From NCBI RefSeq assembly GCF_000280495.2, contig NZ_CP018016.1:5270001-5334000 (forward strand): 64,000 nt of DNA, in the 5' to 3' direction. Position numbers and translations under genes: made by a program. This stretch comes from Kosakonia radicincitans DSM 16656. GTDB taxonomy: Bacteria > Pseudomonadota > Gammaproteobacteria > Enterobacterales > Enterobacteriaceae. Position 1 is the first letter of the stretch, and each line of letters opens with the position of its first letter. Shown here one piece after another: positions 54,923 through 64,000 of the stretch. The notes under the pieces are model-generated. The model was not told where the DNA came from. It searched no databases and saw only the letters and a list, made by a program, of their open reading frames with translations.

Positions 54923-56866
54923 ATGCTGAATCCTGAATCCCCATCCGCCACGCCCGTACTGATCGACCCGGCGTCTAAAGCGTTTCAGAGCCTGCTGGAT
55001 AAACTGGCCCCGACCGAAGCCACCGTGTTAATTGTCGGCGAAACCGGTACGGGTAAAGAGGTGGTCGCCCGTTATTTGCATCACCATAGCGCGCGTCGTC
55101 ACCAGCCTTTTCTCGCCGTTAACTGCGGCGCACTGAGCGAAAGCCTGGCGGAAGCAGAGTTGTTCGGACATGAAAAAGGTGCCTTTACCGGAGCGCTGCA
55201 AGGTCATCCCGGCTGGTTTGAAGCGGCAGAAGGCGGCACCCTGCTACTCGATGAGATCGGTGAACTTAGCCTGCCCCTACAGGTTAAGCTGTTGCGCGTA
55301 TTGCAGGAGCGTGAAATCACCCGCGTCGGCTCGCGAAAAGCGACGAAAGTCAACGTGCGCGTGCTCGCGGCGACTCACGTCGATTTAGCGCAGGCTATCC
55401 GCGAGCGCCGTTTTCGTGAAGATCTCTACTACCGGCTCAATATCGCTATCGTGCCGCTTCCGCCCTTGCGCCAGCGACGGCAAGATATTCCGCTGCTGGC
55501 GAATCATTTCTTAACACTCTACGCACGCAGGTTAGGACGTCCGACCCGCCGTCTGGCGCCGGAAACTCTGGCGAAGCTGATGGACTATTCCTGGCCCGGC
55601 AACATCCGCGAACTGGAAAATACGCTGCACAATGCCGTTCTGCTGAGTAAAGAGGAGGAAATTACTCCCGCACAGCTCCGCCTGACCACGCTGAACGATG
55701 CCCCACAGCCCGCGACGGACAATGCTCTGGATGAGTTAATCCGACAACAGTTCGATCAGCCCGGCGAACCGCTATGGGAACGTTTCACCGGAGCGCTGAT
55801 TCGCGGCGCGATGGCGCGCTGCGACGATAATCAAAGTCAGGCGGCAGCGTTACTGGGGATTAGCCGCCATACATTACGCACCCAGTTGGCGAATCTCGGG
55901 GTGATTAAAAGCCGTCGTCGGGGAACAACCTCATCCCGACCGTCCTCCAGAGTCGTCTCTGCGGATCGTGAGTTACGGATTGGCTATCAGCGTTTCGGTA
56001 ATCTGGGGATATTAAAGGCGCGTCAGTGTCTGGAAACTGCCTTTGCCAGCCTCGGTGTAAGCGTGCTGTGGAGCGAATTCCCGGCCGGGCCGCAATTGCT
56101 ACACGCCCTCGCCTGCAATGAAATCGATTTCGGCACCACAGGCGAAGCACCACCGGTCTTCGCGCAGGCCAGTAACAATGAACTGGTGTATGTAGCATGG
56201 GAGCCACCGGCACCTCAAAGCGTCGCGATGGTGGTGCCGCAGCAAAGCGAGATCGCCTCTATTAGCGATTTACGCGGTAAGCGTATTGCGCTCAATAAGG
56301 GATCAAACGTCCACTGGTTATTATTGCAGATACTGGAAGAAGCCGGACTGGGGCTGCAAGACGTCAAAGTGGTTTACACGCCGCCAAAATACCCGCTCAC
56401 TGCCAGCGATTATCTGGCAGTAGATGCCTGGATGATGTGGGATCCGCTACTGAGCGAGGCCGAAGGAGCTGCGGAGTTGCGGGTTGTCGCCAGCGGTGAA
56501 GGTCGGGTGCATAACCACCAGTTTTATCTGTCACGTCGCGACTATGCCACGCGCAACGGCGACATCATGCATCGGTTGATGGAAGAGCTGGCGCAAACCG
56601 GACAGTTTATCGATCGCCACCGTGACGAGGCCGCCAGCATGCTCTCTGCGGAACTGGGCATTAACGTAGCGTCGCTCAAACGGGCGCTGGCCCGCCGCAG
56701 CCATCGCCCACGGCCGATGGATCTTAAGGTGATACGCGCCCAGCAGGCCATAGCCGACCGCTTTTACGCCCTCGGGCTCATCAGTAAAGCCGTTTTGGTG
56801 CGGGAAGCCGTCTGGTACGCACAGCCGATAAATGGCGGGACCAGCATACTGCTGAGTGTTGATTAA
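54923..56866 (+). CDS. Sigma-54 activator fused to an SsuA-like sensor domain
   Basis: This 647-aa protein has no N-terminal receiver or GAF domain. The AAA+ domain starts at once: Walker A GETGTGKE (39-46), sigma-54 contact loop GAFTGA (86-91), Walker [13 protein letters not shown] (about 104-115) and [12 protein letters not shown] Fis-type helix-turn-helix follows ([18 protein letters not shown], about 310). From about 350 to the end is a full substrate-binding fold ([52 protein letters not shown]) with no signal peptide. It probably senses a sulfonate in the cytoplasm and drives the divergent operon. Confidence 0.9.
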   Translation: MLNPESPSATPVLIDPASKAFQSLLDKLAPTEATVLIVGETGTGKEVVARYLHHHSARRHQPFLAVNCGALSESLAEAELFGHEKGAFTGALQGHPGWFEAAEGGTLLLDEIGELSLPLQVKLLRVLQEREITRVGSRKATKVNVRVLAATHVDLAQAIRERRFREDLYYRLNIAIVPLPPLRQRRQDIPLLANHFLTLYARRLGRPTRRLAPETLAKLMDYSWPGNIRELENTLHNAVLLSKEEEITPAQLRLTTLNDAPQPATDNALDELIRQQFDQPGEPLWERFTGALIRGAMARCDDNQSQAAALLGISRHTLRTQLANLGVIKSRRRGTTSSRPSSRVVSADRELRIGYQRFGNLGILKARQCLETAFASLGVSVLWSEFPAGPQLLHALACNEIDFGTTGEAPPVFAQASNNELVYVAWEPPAPQSVAMVVPQQSEIASISDLRGKRIALNKGSNVHWLLLQILEEAGLGLQDVKVVYTPPKYPLTASDYLAVDAWMMWDPLLSEAEGAAELRVVASGEGRVHNHQFYLSRRDYATRNGDIMHRLMEELAQTGQFIDRHRDEAASMLSAELGINVASLKRALARRSHRPRPMDLKVIRAQQAIADRFYALGLISKAVLVREAVWYAQPINGGTSILLSVD

Positions 56867-56965
56867 CTCCTGTGACAAAGTCTGTGGCTCATCGGTAACG
56901 ATGGGTGGAGCGCCTGCAACGGAAAGCTTTGAGGCTCGCTGGCGTATCCACTGTTCACACACTTC

Positions 56966-57808
56966 TCAATCGCGGCACGTTGGCAGCCTGGTCAGCAAAT
57001 CCGGCCACTGTGCAGCCCAGTCACTGCCGTGGCGCATGCCTGGAATCTGTATCACCTGCGCACAGCGCGTCCCTGTTGCCCGCTGGAAACGCTGCGCCAC
57101 CGACAGTGGCACCGTGCTGTCTTCGGTGCCGCTGAAATGGATCTGCGGCAACGCGGAAAGCTGCGGCGCGACATCTATCGCGCTGGCGGCATCCGGCATG
57201 GCCGAAACATGATGGATCTGATTCACCATCGCCACATCGAGGTTCCCGGCCACTGTTCGTAACGATCGTACGTCGTGCCGACGTGCCGCCAGTTGCGCCG
57301 CAATGGTTGCGCCGCCGGAGTAGCCAATCAGTTCCAGTTGCACACCCGGCATGCGTCTGACAAAGCGGCTCAGCGCTTCATCCATGGCGGCAATCACTTG
57401 CGGCGCGAAGCGTTTGTCCGTCCACCACTCCACGGTGCATTCTGCGGGTAACGGTGGGCCAATATACTGGCAGGGGCGCGCCAGATAGAGCACATCAGGC
57501 GAAGGATCCGCCGCAGCCAGCTGTAATCCGACCGGGTTGCGCGGCGTGGGATCGCTTGACGGCTGCGTCCGGCTTACCCAGGCAAAACCATCTCCTTCGA
57601 TATAGACACGCAACACCTTTGCTGACGGTGTCGTTTTACTGAAAGTCCGCAGCAAAAAGCGGCTTGTTTGCACATTTTCGCTGCTCATGCCTGCACGTTG
57701 CGCTAATGCGCTGGCAGAAATTCGCGCATCCCGATCGGCACATCCGCAGGCCAGAAAAACCAGCATTATCAGCATTCCGGGGCGCAAATTTTTACAGATA
57801 TTGATCAT
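56966..57808 (-). CDS. Predicted alpha/beta-hydrolase lipoprotein
   Basis: This 280-aa exported protein has a lipoprotein-like signal (MLIMLVFLACGC). The alpha/beta-hydrolase fold has nucleophile elbow LIGYSGGATIAAQ, a candidate Asp in SGTEDSTVPLS and a terminal His in IPGMRHGSDW. It resembles loosely the VirJ/AcvB-like hydrolases, but that link is weak. The substrate is unknown. It is convergent with the regulator gene. Confidence 0.72.
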   Translation of the reverse strand: MINICKNLRPGMLIMLVFLACGCADRDARISASALAQRAGMSSENVQTSRFLLRTFSKTTPSAKVLRVYIEGDGFAWVSRTQPSSDPTPRNPVGLQLAAADPSPDVLYLARPCQYIGPPLPAECTVEWWTDKRFAPQVIAAMDEALSRFVRRMPGVQLELIGYSGGATIAAQLAARRHDVRSLRTVAGNLDVAMVNQIHHVSAMPDAASAIDVAPQLSALPQIHFSGTEDSTVPLSVAQRFQRATGTRCAQVIQIPGMRHGSDWAAQWPDLLTRLPTCRD

Positions 57809-58115
57809 GCGTTTTTCACTTAATCAGCGTACGTCGGTTATACGGTGTGCAATCAGGCGGCAATGAAAATCGTTGAAACAAGTGCGACCAGCAGGCCTGG
57901 CGCCGTCGATTCTCGTAATACTATCGGCACAATCAAAACAGAGCTTCACTTCTGTGCCTGTTATGTCAGCATCGTCAGCCCTGATAAAGTATGTGTAAGA
58001 TACGATTGGTCGGGCGAGCGCTATCAGCGCAGACTTACAGCCCGTGCTGATAAATATATTCTGCACAATCCTAACCTGCCGCAGCGGCTCCCGTTTTTGC
58101 TTTGATGGTTTCTCT
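57809..58115. other. Intergenic region before the TPR gene
   Basis: About 300 bp with divergent promoters for the lipoprotein and TPR genes. Overlapping open frames on both strands lack ribosome sites. Nothing else is visible. Confidence 0.4.
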
Positions 58116-60071
58116 ATGACAACACAGATGACATTGCAGGAAGCGTTACGCCTTGCGTGGCAACACTGGAATGCGGGACAAGCGCCGCAGGCCGAACACT
58201 ACTGCCGCCAGATCCTCGCACAACACGCTGGCCAGCCGGATGCGCTGCATCTGCTCGGGCTTATCGCCCACGCCTGTGGTCATCTTGATCGCGCCATCGC
58301 CCATCTGCGTGAAGCCTGTTCAGCCCCGCAATTCTCCGCGCTCTACGCCAGCAATCTGGCGGAAATGTACCGGCAAAAGGGCGAGCGCGCCGAAGGTGAA
58401 CAGTGGGCGCGAAAAGCCATCAGTCTCGATCCCACGCTGGTGAACGGCTGGAACAACCTCGGCATTTTATTGCAGGAGCAAGAAAAACTGGTTGAGAGCG
58501 TGCTGTGCCTGGAAAAAGTCGTGGCGCTGACGCCGGGCGCTGCGCAGGCACACGGGAACCTGGCCAACACCTTGCGTCGTCTCGGCCGCGTTGATGATGC
58601 GCTGGCCCATTATCAACGCGCGCTGACGCTCGCGCCGGATGAGCCGTCAATCCATAACAACGTTGCCGGGCTGCTGCTTGATAGCGGAAATACGGAACAG
58701 GCGTTGGCCCACTGCCAGCGCGCGTTACAACAGGAGTCCCGGCTGGTCGGCGGCTGGATGACGCTGGTCAGCATTTACCTTGCGCGTGGCGATCTTACGG
58801 CCGCAGAGCAGGCGCTGGTACGTTTGCAGGGGCTGGCACCGCAGCACCCGGCAACACAGCAAAAACAGGCGCAGTTACGGCAGTTGCAGGGCCGTAATCG
58901 CCAGGCCGCCCCGACCGACTTCAGCGGCATACTGCAACAGGTTCAGCCGCTACTTGATGAAGGTCACTATCTTGCCGCCGAAACGCTGCTGCGCCCGTTT
59001 GTCAGCAGCGGTAATGGGCCACTGGCCATCTGGCAACGGCTGGCGCTGGCGTTGCGGGCGCAAGGCCAGCTGGAAGAGACGCTGGCGATCCAGAAAATGC
59101 TGGTTGATCATCTGCCCGGCGATGCGGTAGCGCGTTTTGATCTGGCCGAAACCCTGCTGCTGACCGGCGATCTGCCAAACGGCTGGCGTGAATACCGCCA
59201 CCGCTATCAGATGCCGCATACCCGTGACATGTCGCGGCGGGTGCAGCAAGCGCCGCGCTGGCAAGGCCAGCCGCTGCCCGGCAAAACGCTACTGATTTTC
59301 GATGAACAAGGGTTCGGCGATACGCTGCAATTCATCCGCTTTGTGCAACAGGCAAAACGCCAGAGCCTGGCGCGCATTGTACTGGATGTACATCCGCAGT
59401 TGCTGGCGCTGATACGCCGCGCCTTTCCCGATGAGCAGATGCTCGGCCGCGGCGAACTGCCCCCGGCATTTGACGCCTATTGCGAACTGATGGATCTGCC
59501 TGGCTTGTTAAATATTCAACTGGCGGATTTACCGGCCGCGACGGGTTATCTGCATGCCGATCCACAACGGCTGGCGCACTGGCAGGCGCGTCTTGCCGGG
59601 TTACCGCGCCCGTGGGTGGCGCTGGTATGGGCCGGTCGCCCGACGCACGTCAATGACTGCCGCCGCTCGCTGTCACTGGCGCAATTTGCGCCGTTCGCCC
59701 GTACGGATGCCACTTTTCTGTTGATCCAGAAAGGCGACGCCAGCCAGCAAACACCGCCGGAAGGGATGCGTACAGAAGCGCTCAGCGCCGAAATTGAGGA
59801 TTTCGATGACACGGCGGCCATTCTGTCGCTGGCGGATCTTCTGATCTCCGTGGACTCCTCGCCGGTACATCTGGCCGGTGCGTTGCAGCGCCCCTGCTGG
59901 ACGCTGCTGCCATTTATTCCGGACTGGCGCTGGCTGATGCAACGGGACGACTCACCGTGGTATCCCGGCATGCGGCTGTTCCGCCAGCCCGCCATTGACG
60001 ACTGGGCAACCACGCTGGAGAACACCGCCAGCGCCTTGCAGGCCTGGATAGAAACGCCTAGCGAAGGATGA
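58116..60071 (+). CDS. TPR protein with glycosyltransferase-like C-terminus
   Basis: This 651-aa soluble protein carries about seven tetratricopeptide repeats in residues 1-370 (WNNLGILLQEQEKLVESVLC; AHGNLANTLRRLGRVDDALA; IHNNVAGLLLDSGNTEQALA). The C-terminal domain of about 270 residues (LLIFDEQGFGDTLQFIRFVQ; VALVWAGRPTHVNDCRRSLS; LISVDSSPVHLAGALQRPCW) resembles the GT9/OGT-like fold. The motif VDSSPVHLAGAL matches the nucleotide-sugar end of that fold. It may modify a protein or scaffold a complex. The ATG at 58116 was chosen because the open frame upstream is unlike the family. Confidence 0.75.
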   Translation: MTTQMTLQEALRLAWQHWNAGQAPQAEHYCRQILAQHAGQPDALHLLGLIAHACGHLDRAIAHLREACSAPQFSALYASNLAEMYRQKGERAEGEQWARKAISLDPTLVNGWNNLGILLQEQEKLVESVLCLEKVVALTPGAAQAHGNLANTLRRLGRVDDALAHYQRALTLAPDEPSIHNNVAGLLLDSGNTEQALAHCQRALQQESRLVGGWMTLVSIYLARGDLTAAEQALVRLQGLAPQHPATQQKQAQLRQLQGRNRQAAPTDFSGILQQVQPLLDEGHYLAAETLLRPFVSSGNGPLAIWQRLALALRAQGQLEETLAIQKMLVDHLPGDAVARFDLAETLLLTGDLPNGWREYRHRYQMPHTRDMSRRVQQAPRWQGQPLPGKTLLIFDEQGFGDTLQFIRFVQQAKRQSLARIVLDVHPQLLALIRRAFPDEQMLGRGELPPAFDAYCELMDLPGLLNIQLADLPAATGYLHADPQRLAHWQARLAGLPRPWVALVWAGRPTHVNDCRRSLSLAQFAPFARTDATFLLIQKGDASQQTPPEGMRTEALSAEIEDFDDTAAILSLADLLISVDSSPVHLAGALQRPCWTLLPFIPDWRWLMQRDDSPWYPGMRLFRQPAIDDWATTLENTASALQAWIETPSEG

Positions 60072-60136
60072 GTCTTATTGTTTTCTAACGGTTTTCCGAC
60101 GATAGTGACCTTTTTACCGAAACGGACATTTCGCTG

Positions 60137-60745
60137 ATGAAGCCTGTGAATCGCACTGCGCTGAACACGGCAGCGTTTCTGCTGCTGTTGATCCTTCTCT
60201 ATACCGGTCTCTCTGCCAAAGATCGTACCACCTGGCTGATGGAAGTGATTCCCGTGCTGATCGTGGTGCCGCTGCTGCTCGCCACCTGGCGGCGCTATCC
60301 GCTCACTTCGCTGCTCTATGTGCTGATTTTCTTCCACGCCATCATCCTGATGGTGGGTGGTATGTACACCTACGCCAAAGTGCCCATTGGTTTTGATGTG
60401 CAGCACTTATTCGGCCTGAGCCGCAACCCGTACGATAAGCTCGGCCACTTCTTTCAGGGGCTGGTGCCTGCGCTTGCGGCGCGGGAGATCCTGCTGCGCG
60501 GGCAGTACGTGCGCGGCGGCAAAATGCTCGACTTTATTGTCTGCTGCATCGCGCTGGCCATCAGCGCCACCTATGAACTGATCGAGTGGTGGGCGGCGCT
60601 GGCGATGGGCCAGGGCGCCGATGAGTTTCTCGGAACGCAGGGCGATCCCTGGGATACGCAGTCAGATATGTTCTGCGCCCTGCTCGGTTCGCTGACTAGC
60701 GTGTTACTGCTGGGGCGCTGGCATACACACTTGCTTAAAAAGTAA
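60137..60745 (+). CDS. yjdF: DUF2238 inner-membrane protein YjdF
   Basis: This 202-aa protein has about six membrane helices. The family motif is in GGMYTYAKVPIGFD and a conserved YDKLGHFFQGL, with IEWWAALAMGQGADEFLGTQ near the end. It matches enterobacterial YjdF (DUF2238). Its function is unknown. It is followed by the NicO-type transporter gene on the same strand. Confidence 0.88.
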   Translation: MKPVNRTALNTAAFLLLLILLYTGLSAKDRTTWLMEVIPVLIVVPLLLATWRRYPLTSLLYVLIFFHAIILMVGGMYTYAKVPIGFDVQHLFGLSRNPYDKLGHFFQGLVPALAAREILLRGQYVRGGKMLDFIVCCIALAISATYELIEWWAALAMGQGADEFLGTQGDPWDTQSDMFCALLGSLTSVLLLGRWHTHLLKK

Positions 60746-60819
60746 AACGTGCGGTGAGGGTGGAGGCGGATATCTTCGCCGCCTATACTGCGGAAATCAT
60801 CCCCAATCCCCTGAATTCT

Positions 60820-61773
60820 ATGACCACGCAAATTCTGACCCGCGACTGGCGATGGCCGGTCGCATTCGCCGTGCTGGCGGTAGCGGTAGCGGCTTTGTTC
60901 ACGCTACACACCCACTGGGCGGCATTTCTGCAATGGTGTCTGGCGACGCAAATCACCCTGCACCGTTACCTGGTCATGTATCTGCTTCAGCTCAATAACC
61001 ACCAATATAGCGGCGGAGTATGGCTGCTGGTCGGCGCATTTTTTTACGGCGTACTGCATGCTGTTGGGCCAGGCCACGGCAAATTTATCGTGACAACCTA
61101 CCTCAGCACGAATAACGAAAGCCAGACCGCCGCGCGCGTCATCCCGGTGCTGGGCAGCCTGATGCAGGGCGTCAGCGCCATTCTGTTTGTCTTCGTGCTG
61201 GCGGTCGGGTTTAACCTCGCCTCCGGCGATCTCAGTGAAAGCCGCTGGTACGTGGAGAAAGTCAGCGCCGTAATGATTGGCGGCTTCGGCGCGTATGTGG
61301 CGTGGAATGCCGCGAAAAGCCTGCGGCCACGCACACTGAAATTCAATGCGTTTTCACCGCTACATCAACATGATGCCGATTGCGGCTGCGGCCATCATGG
61401 CGTCGGCGCCAGCACGCAGGGCGACTGGAAAACCCGCCTCGGCGTGATCCTCGCCATTGGCGCGAGGCCGTGCAGCGGGGCAATCATGATTTTACTGTTC
61501 TCGAACGCGCTCGGCATTGTGAGCTGGGGGATTGCGGCAGTGATGACCATGGCGATTGGCACCGCGCTGTCAATCCTCGGTCTGTCGCTGGCCGTGCGCT
61601 ATGCGCGCAACCGGACAGCCACCTTTTTTGGCGATGACGCAAGTCAGATGCGCTGGCTGGTACCCGTGCTAAAAATTGCCAGTGGCGTGGCGCTGATGCT
61701 GTTTGCCGTGGTGCTGTTCCTGACGGTGATCCCGGTCAGCGCGAACGGCGATTTTATTGCGGCGGGTTGTTAA
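60820..61773 (+). CDS. NicO-family nickel/cobalt transporter
   Basis: This 317-aa membrane protein has about six helices. The NicO/RcnA signature is LHAVGPGHGKFIVTTYL. A His/Cys metal loop (HQHDADCGCGHHG) and the late motif IGARPCSGAIMILLF are also present. It probably exports or imports Ni/Co. The ATG at 60820 starts the first helix; an upstream open frame to 60754 has no support. It ends just before the strong terminator. Confidence 0.87.
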   Translation: MTTQILTRDWRWPVAFAVLAVAVAALFTLHTHWAAFLQWCLATQITLHRYLVMYLLQLNNHQYSGGVWLLVGAFFYGVLHAVGPGHGKFIVTTYLSTNNESQTAARVIPVLGSLMQGVSAILFVFVLAVGFNLASGDLSESRWYVEKVSAVMIGGFGAYVAWNAAKSLRPRTLKFNAFSPLHQHDADCGCGHHGVGASTQGDWKTRLGVILAIGARPCSGAIMILLFSNALGIVSWGIAAVMTMAIGTALSILGLSLAVRYARNRTATFFGDDASQMRWLVPVLKIASGVALMLFAVVLFLTVIPVSANGDFIAAGC

Positions 61774-61792
61774 GCGGCGCCTTTATGCTGCT

Positions 61793-61820
61793 AAAAAAAG
61801 ACCCTTACGGGTCTTTTTTT
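61793..61820. terminator. Bidirectional terminator between nicO-type gene and proP
   Basis: Stem GACCC-ttac-GGGTC flanked by an A7 run and a T7 run, so it works for both convergent genes. Confidence 0.9.
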
Positions 61821-61831
61821 AGCAGTAATGC

Positions 61832-63334
61832 TTACTCGTTGATGCGCGGATGTTGATCCACCAGACGCGTGCGCTTCGCCTGCAACTCGGCGATCTCCGC
61901 GTCGATATCTTCGATTTTCTGTTCGATATTGTCGTGATGCTCGCGCAGGATCTCTTTCGCTTCCTGAATATCCGATGCGGCGGGCGTCGCGCCTTTCAGC
62001 GGGCGGTTCGCGGTCTCTTTCATCGTCAGGCCGGTAATCAGGCCAATCACCGCCACAATCATCAGGTAGTAAGCGGGCATTAACAGATTCTCTGAGCTTT
62101 CTACCAGCCAGGCCGTCAGGGTCGGCGTCAGACCGGCTATCAGAATCGAGATGTTAAAGGCGCTCGCCAGCGCACTGTAGCGAATATGCGTCGGGAACAT
62201 GGCGGGCAGCGTAGAGGCCATCACGCCGGTAAAGCAGTTGAGGATCACCGCCAGCATCAGCAGGCCCGCGAAAATCAAGCCAATCACATTGCTGTTAATC
62301 AGAATAAAACACGGAACGGCGAGAGCAAACAGCGCCACGCTGCCCAGCAGCACGAACGGGCGGCGGCCAAAGCGGTCACTCAGCAGCCCCATCACCGGCT
62401 GGACAAACAGCATACCAATCATGATCGCGATGATGATCAACACGCCGTGATCTTCCGAGTAGTGCAGGTTATGCGACAGGTAGCTCGGCATATAGGTCAG
62501 CAGCATGTAGTAGGTGACGTTGGTGGAAATCACCAGGCCAATACAGGTCAACAGCGCGCGCCAGTGTTTGGTGGCGATCTCTTTAAACGAGACTTTCGGC
62601 CCCTCTTGCAACCCCTGACGATCGCCCTGCTCCAGCTTATCGACATGCTGCTGGAACGCCGGGGTCTCTTCCAGCGCGTGGCGCAAATAGAGGCCAATAA
62701 GGCCGAGCGGCAGCGCCAGGAAGAACGGAACACGCCAGCCCCAGTCCAGGAAGTTCTCCTCGCCCACCACGGTGGAGAGCAGCACGACCACGCCCGCGCC
62801 AAGCACAAAACCGGCAATCGAACCAAAGTCCAGCCAGCTTCCCATAAAACCGCGCTTACGGTCCGGGGAGTACTCCGCAACAAAGATCGACGCGCCGGTA
62901 TACTCGCCGCCGACGGAGAAACCCTGCGCCATCTTACACAGCAGCAGCAGAATCGGCGCCCAGATGCCTATCGTGGCGTAGGAGGGGATCAGCCCGATAC
63001 AGAACGTACTGATCGACATGATGACAATGGTGATAGCGAGGATTTTCTGTCGCCCGTACTTATCGCCCAACATACCGAAGAACAGACCGCCCAGCGGGCG
63101 AATCAAGAAAGGAACGGAGAATGTCCCGAGCGCAGCAATCATCTGTACGCTGGGGTTTGCATCGGGGAAGAACACCTTACCAAGGGCGTAGGCGACAAAG
63201 CCGTAGACGCCGAAATCAAACCACTCCATCGCATTACCGAGTGAAGCGGCGGTAATCGCTTTGCGCAATTTCGCATCGTCAATGATGGTCACATCGCGCA
63301 ATGTAATGGGTTTAACTTTTTTCCTTTTTAACAT
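61832..63334 (-). CDS. proP: Osmoprotectant/proton symporter ProP
   Basis: This 500-aa MFS symporter takes up proline, glycine betaine and ectoine at high osmolality. It is close to E. coli ProP throughout (N-terminus MLKRKKVKPITLRDVTIID, then SLGNAMEWFDFGVYGFVAYA; FGMLGDKYGRQKIL). The C-terminal tail IEQKIEDIDAEIAELQAKR is the coiled coil that sets the activation threshold. The long upstream region (see next entry) fits its known complex regulation by CRP, Fis and RpoS. Confidence 0.96.
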   Translation of the reverse strand: MLKRKKVKPITLRDVTIIDDAKLRKAITAASLGNAMEWFDFGVYGFVAYALGKVFFPDANPSVQMIAALGTFSVPFLIRPLGGLFFGMLGDKYGRQKILAITIVIMSISTFCIGLIPSYATIGIWAPILLLLCKMAQGFSVGGEYTGASIFVAEYSPDRKRGFMGSWLDFGSIAGFVLGAGVVVLLSTVVGEENFLDWGWRVPFFLALPLGLIGLYLRHALEETPAFQQHVDKLEQGDRQGLQEGPKVSFKEIATKHWRALLTCIGLVISTNVTYYMLLTYMPSYLSHNLHYSEDHGVLIIIAIMIGMLFVQPVMGLLSDRFGRRPFVLLGSVALFALAVPCFILINSNVIGLIFAGLLMLAVILNCFTGVMASTLPAMFPTHIRYSALASAFNISILIAGLTPTLTAWLVESSENLLMPAYYLMIVAVIGLITGLTMKETANRPLKGATPAASDIQEAKEILREHHDNIEQKIEDIDAEIAELQAKRTRLVDQHPRINE

Positions 63335-63993
63335 GCATGTTTTCCTCTTTAGCTTGCGCCCTGAACCGCCCGACGCTTATCCCTGCCGGGCGTTTTTACA
63401 GCTTTTCAGCCTTCCTGTTCAAGCGTAGCAGGTTTACTTACACTGGCGGTTTTCCGCCGTACAACCGAACCTGTTGACGCCTGCTGGGCAGTGAATGACT
63501 TATTTACCCTAACAGGGTTTAAAAATGTGATCAAATTCACACAGTTTTACCCAGCGATATTCAGCCCCTCCTTTTCATCCCCTGCACACCCTTTTTCCAC
63601 AGCACAACGCGGCTTATATCCACGCTAAATACCCATGTTTTATCACGGTCGTGATTATTACTTTGCTAGTGTCCTAGTCGCTATATTTCGTCACAACCTA
63701 ATTACATCTCTAATAACAGAAATAACACCAACAAATCTTTACACAGAATATGTGATCGGAATAACTAAAACATTGTTTTATTCTTATTGAATCAATATTC
63801 CATAGAAAGCATGATACGCCCATAAAAAGCGGCGCTAAGAAATGTCTTGCAAGGATTGTCAGTCAATTCCAGGGCGTTCCGTGAAAGTCGATAGTGAATA
63901 TTTAACGAGCGACAGTATTTAACCACCTGAATCGAAAGGTATTAATTTTTAGCTTTCCTCGTTCATGATAATGACGAGCAGTGAGGATTCTCT
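63335..63993. other. proP upstream region
   Basis: About 660 bp, mostly AT-rich, without a gene. It must hold the proP promoters; individual boxes could not be assigned with confidence. Confidence 0.4.
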
Positions 63994-64000
63994 ATGAAAA
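63994..64000 (+). CDS. Possible start of the next gene (partial)
   Basis: ATGAAAA at the right edge, preceded by GTGAGGATTCTCT, which is a reasonable ribosome site. Only the first two codons are visible, so the product is unknown. Confidence 0.35.

Noticed and set aside
62186..63244. 352-codon plus-strand open frame opposite proP
   Set aside because: Antisense shadow of proP with an unnatural His/Gln/Arg-rich composition.
1..64000. CRISPR arrays and insertion sequences
   Set aside because: No regularly spaced direct repeats of CRISPR type and no transposase frame or terminal inverted repeats of an IS were seen in the window.

Overview
The window is enterobacterial. The ProP, single-stranded-DNA-binding protein, topoisomerase III and YjdF-type proteins and the codon usage fit Enterobacteriaceae (an Enterobacter, Klebsiella or Citrobacter type of organism). 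The genus cannot be fixed from sequence alone.

Region 1 (1 to about 26,420) is one end of an integrative and conjugative element of the SPI-7/PAPI-1/pKLC102 class. All genes are on the minus strand. Reading inward from the element end: a displaced 3' half of a tRNA-Phe gene (attachment site, 26371-26420), then parA, a dnaB-type helicase, parB, a TraR/DksA zinc protein, DUF2786, DUF2857, a small ORF and the STY4528-type replication protein. A topB operon follows, preceded by two perfect 21-bp palindromes. Then come DUF3577 and ssb, a GNAT/DUF1778 toxin-antitoxin pair, and a complete type IVB thin-pilus operon pilLMNOPQRSTUV. The pilus operon ends in a shufflon with four alternative PilV tails and the rci recombinase. 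The integrase and the intact tRNA should lie beyond the left edge.

Region 2 (26.9-31.5 kb) is an orphan type VI secretion cargo island: vgrG, a LysM adaptor/muramidase effector and its probable immunity gene. Each carries one apparent 1-nt frameshift, so the island looks decayed. No structural T6SS genes are nearby.

Region 3 (31.8-35.4 kb) looks like an Amadori-product (fructosyl-amino-acid) utilisation locus: PfkB kinase, SIS-domain deglycase, a HisJ-type binding protein and a divergent GntR/UTRA regulator.

Region 4 (35.5-56.9 kb) appears to be a sulfur-scavenging island. One operon combines a polar amino-acid ABC importer with an L-2-amino-thiazoline-4-carboxylate hydrolase-like protein, a VOC protein and a ProC-like reductase. 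Then come a uroporphyrinogen-decarboxylase-like protein, a flavin-containing monooxygenase and an orphan SsuA-like binding protein. A long minus-strand operon follows, with two luciferase-like FMN monooxygenases, an FAD/NAD(P) oxidoreductase, a MetNIQ-like importer, an MFS transporter and an SfnB/DszC-like flavoprotein. Divergent to it is a sigma-54 activator of unusual build: AAA+ domain, Fis-type HTH, then a cytoplasmic SsuA-like substrate-binding domain. The shared intergenic region holds a good sigma-54 promoter for the operon and two tandem palindromes that look like activator sites. This regulator and its circuit are the most novel-looking part of the window.

Region 5 (56.9-64 kb) is ordinary chromosome: a predicted alpha/beta-hydrolase lipoprotein, a TPR protein, yjdF, a NicO-family Ni/Co transporter and proP.
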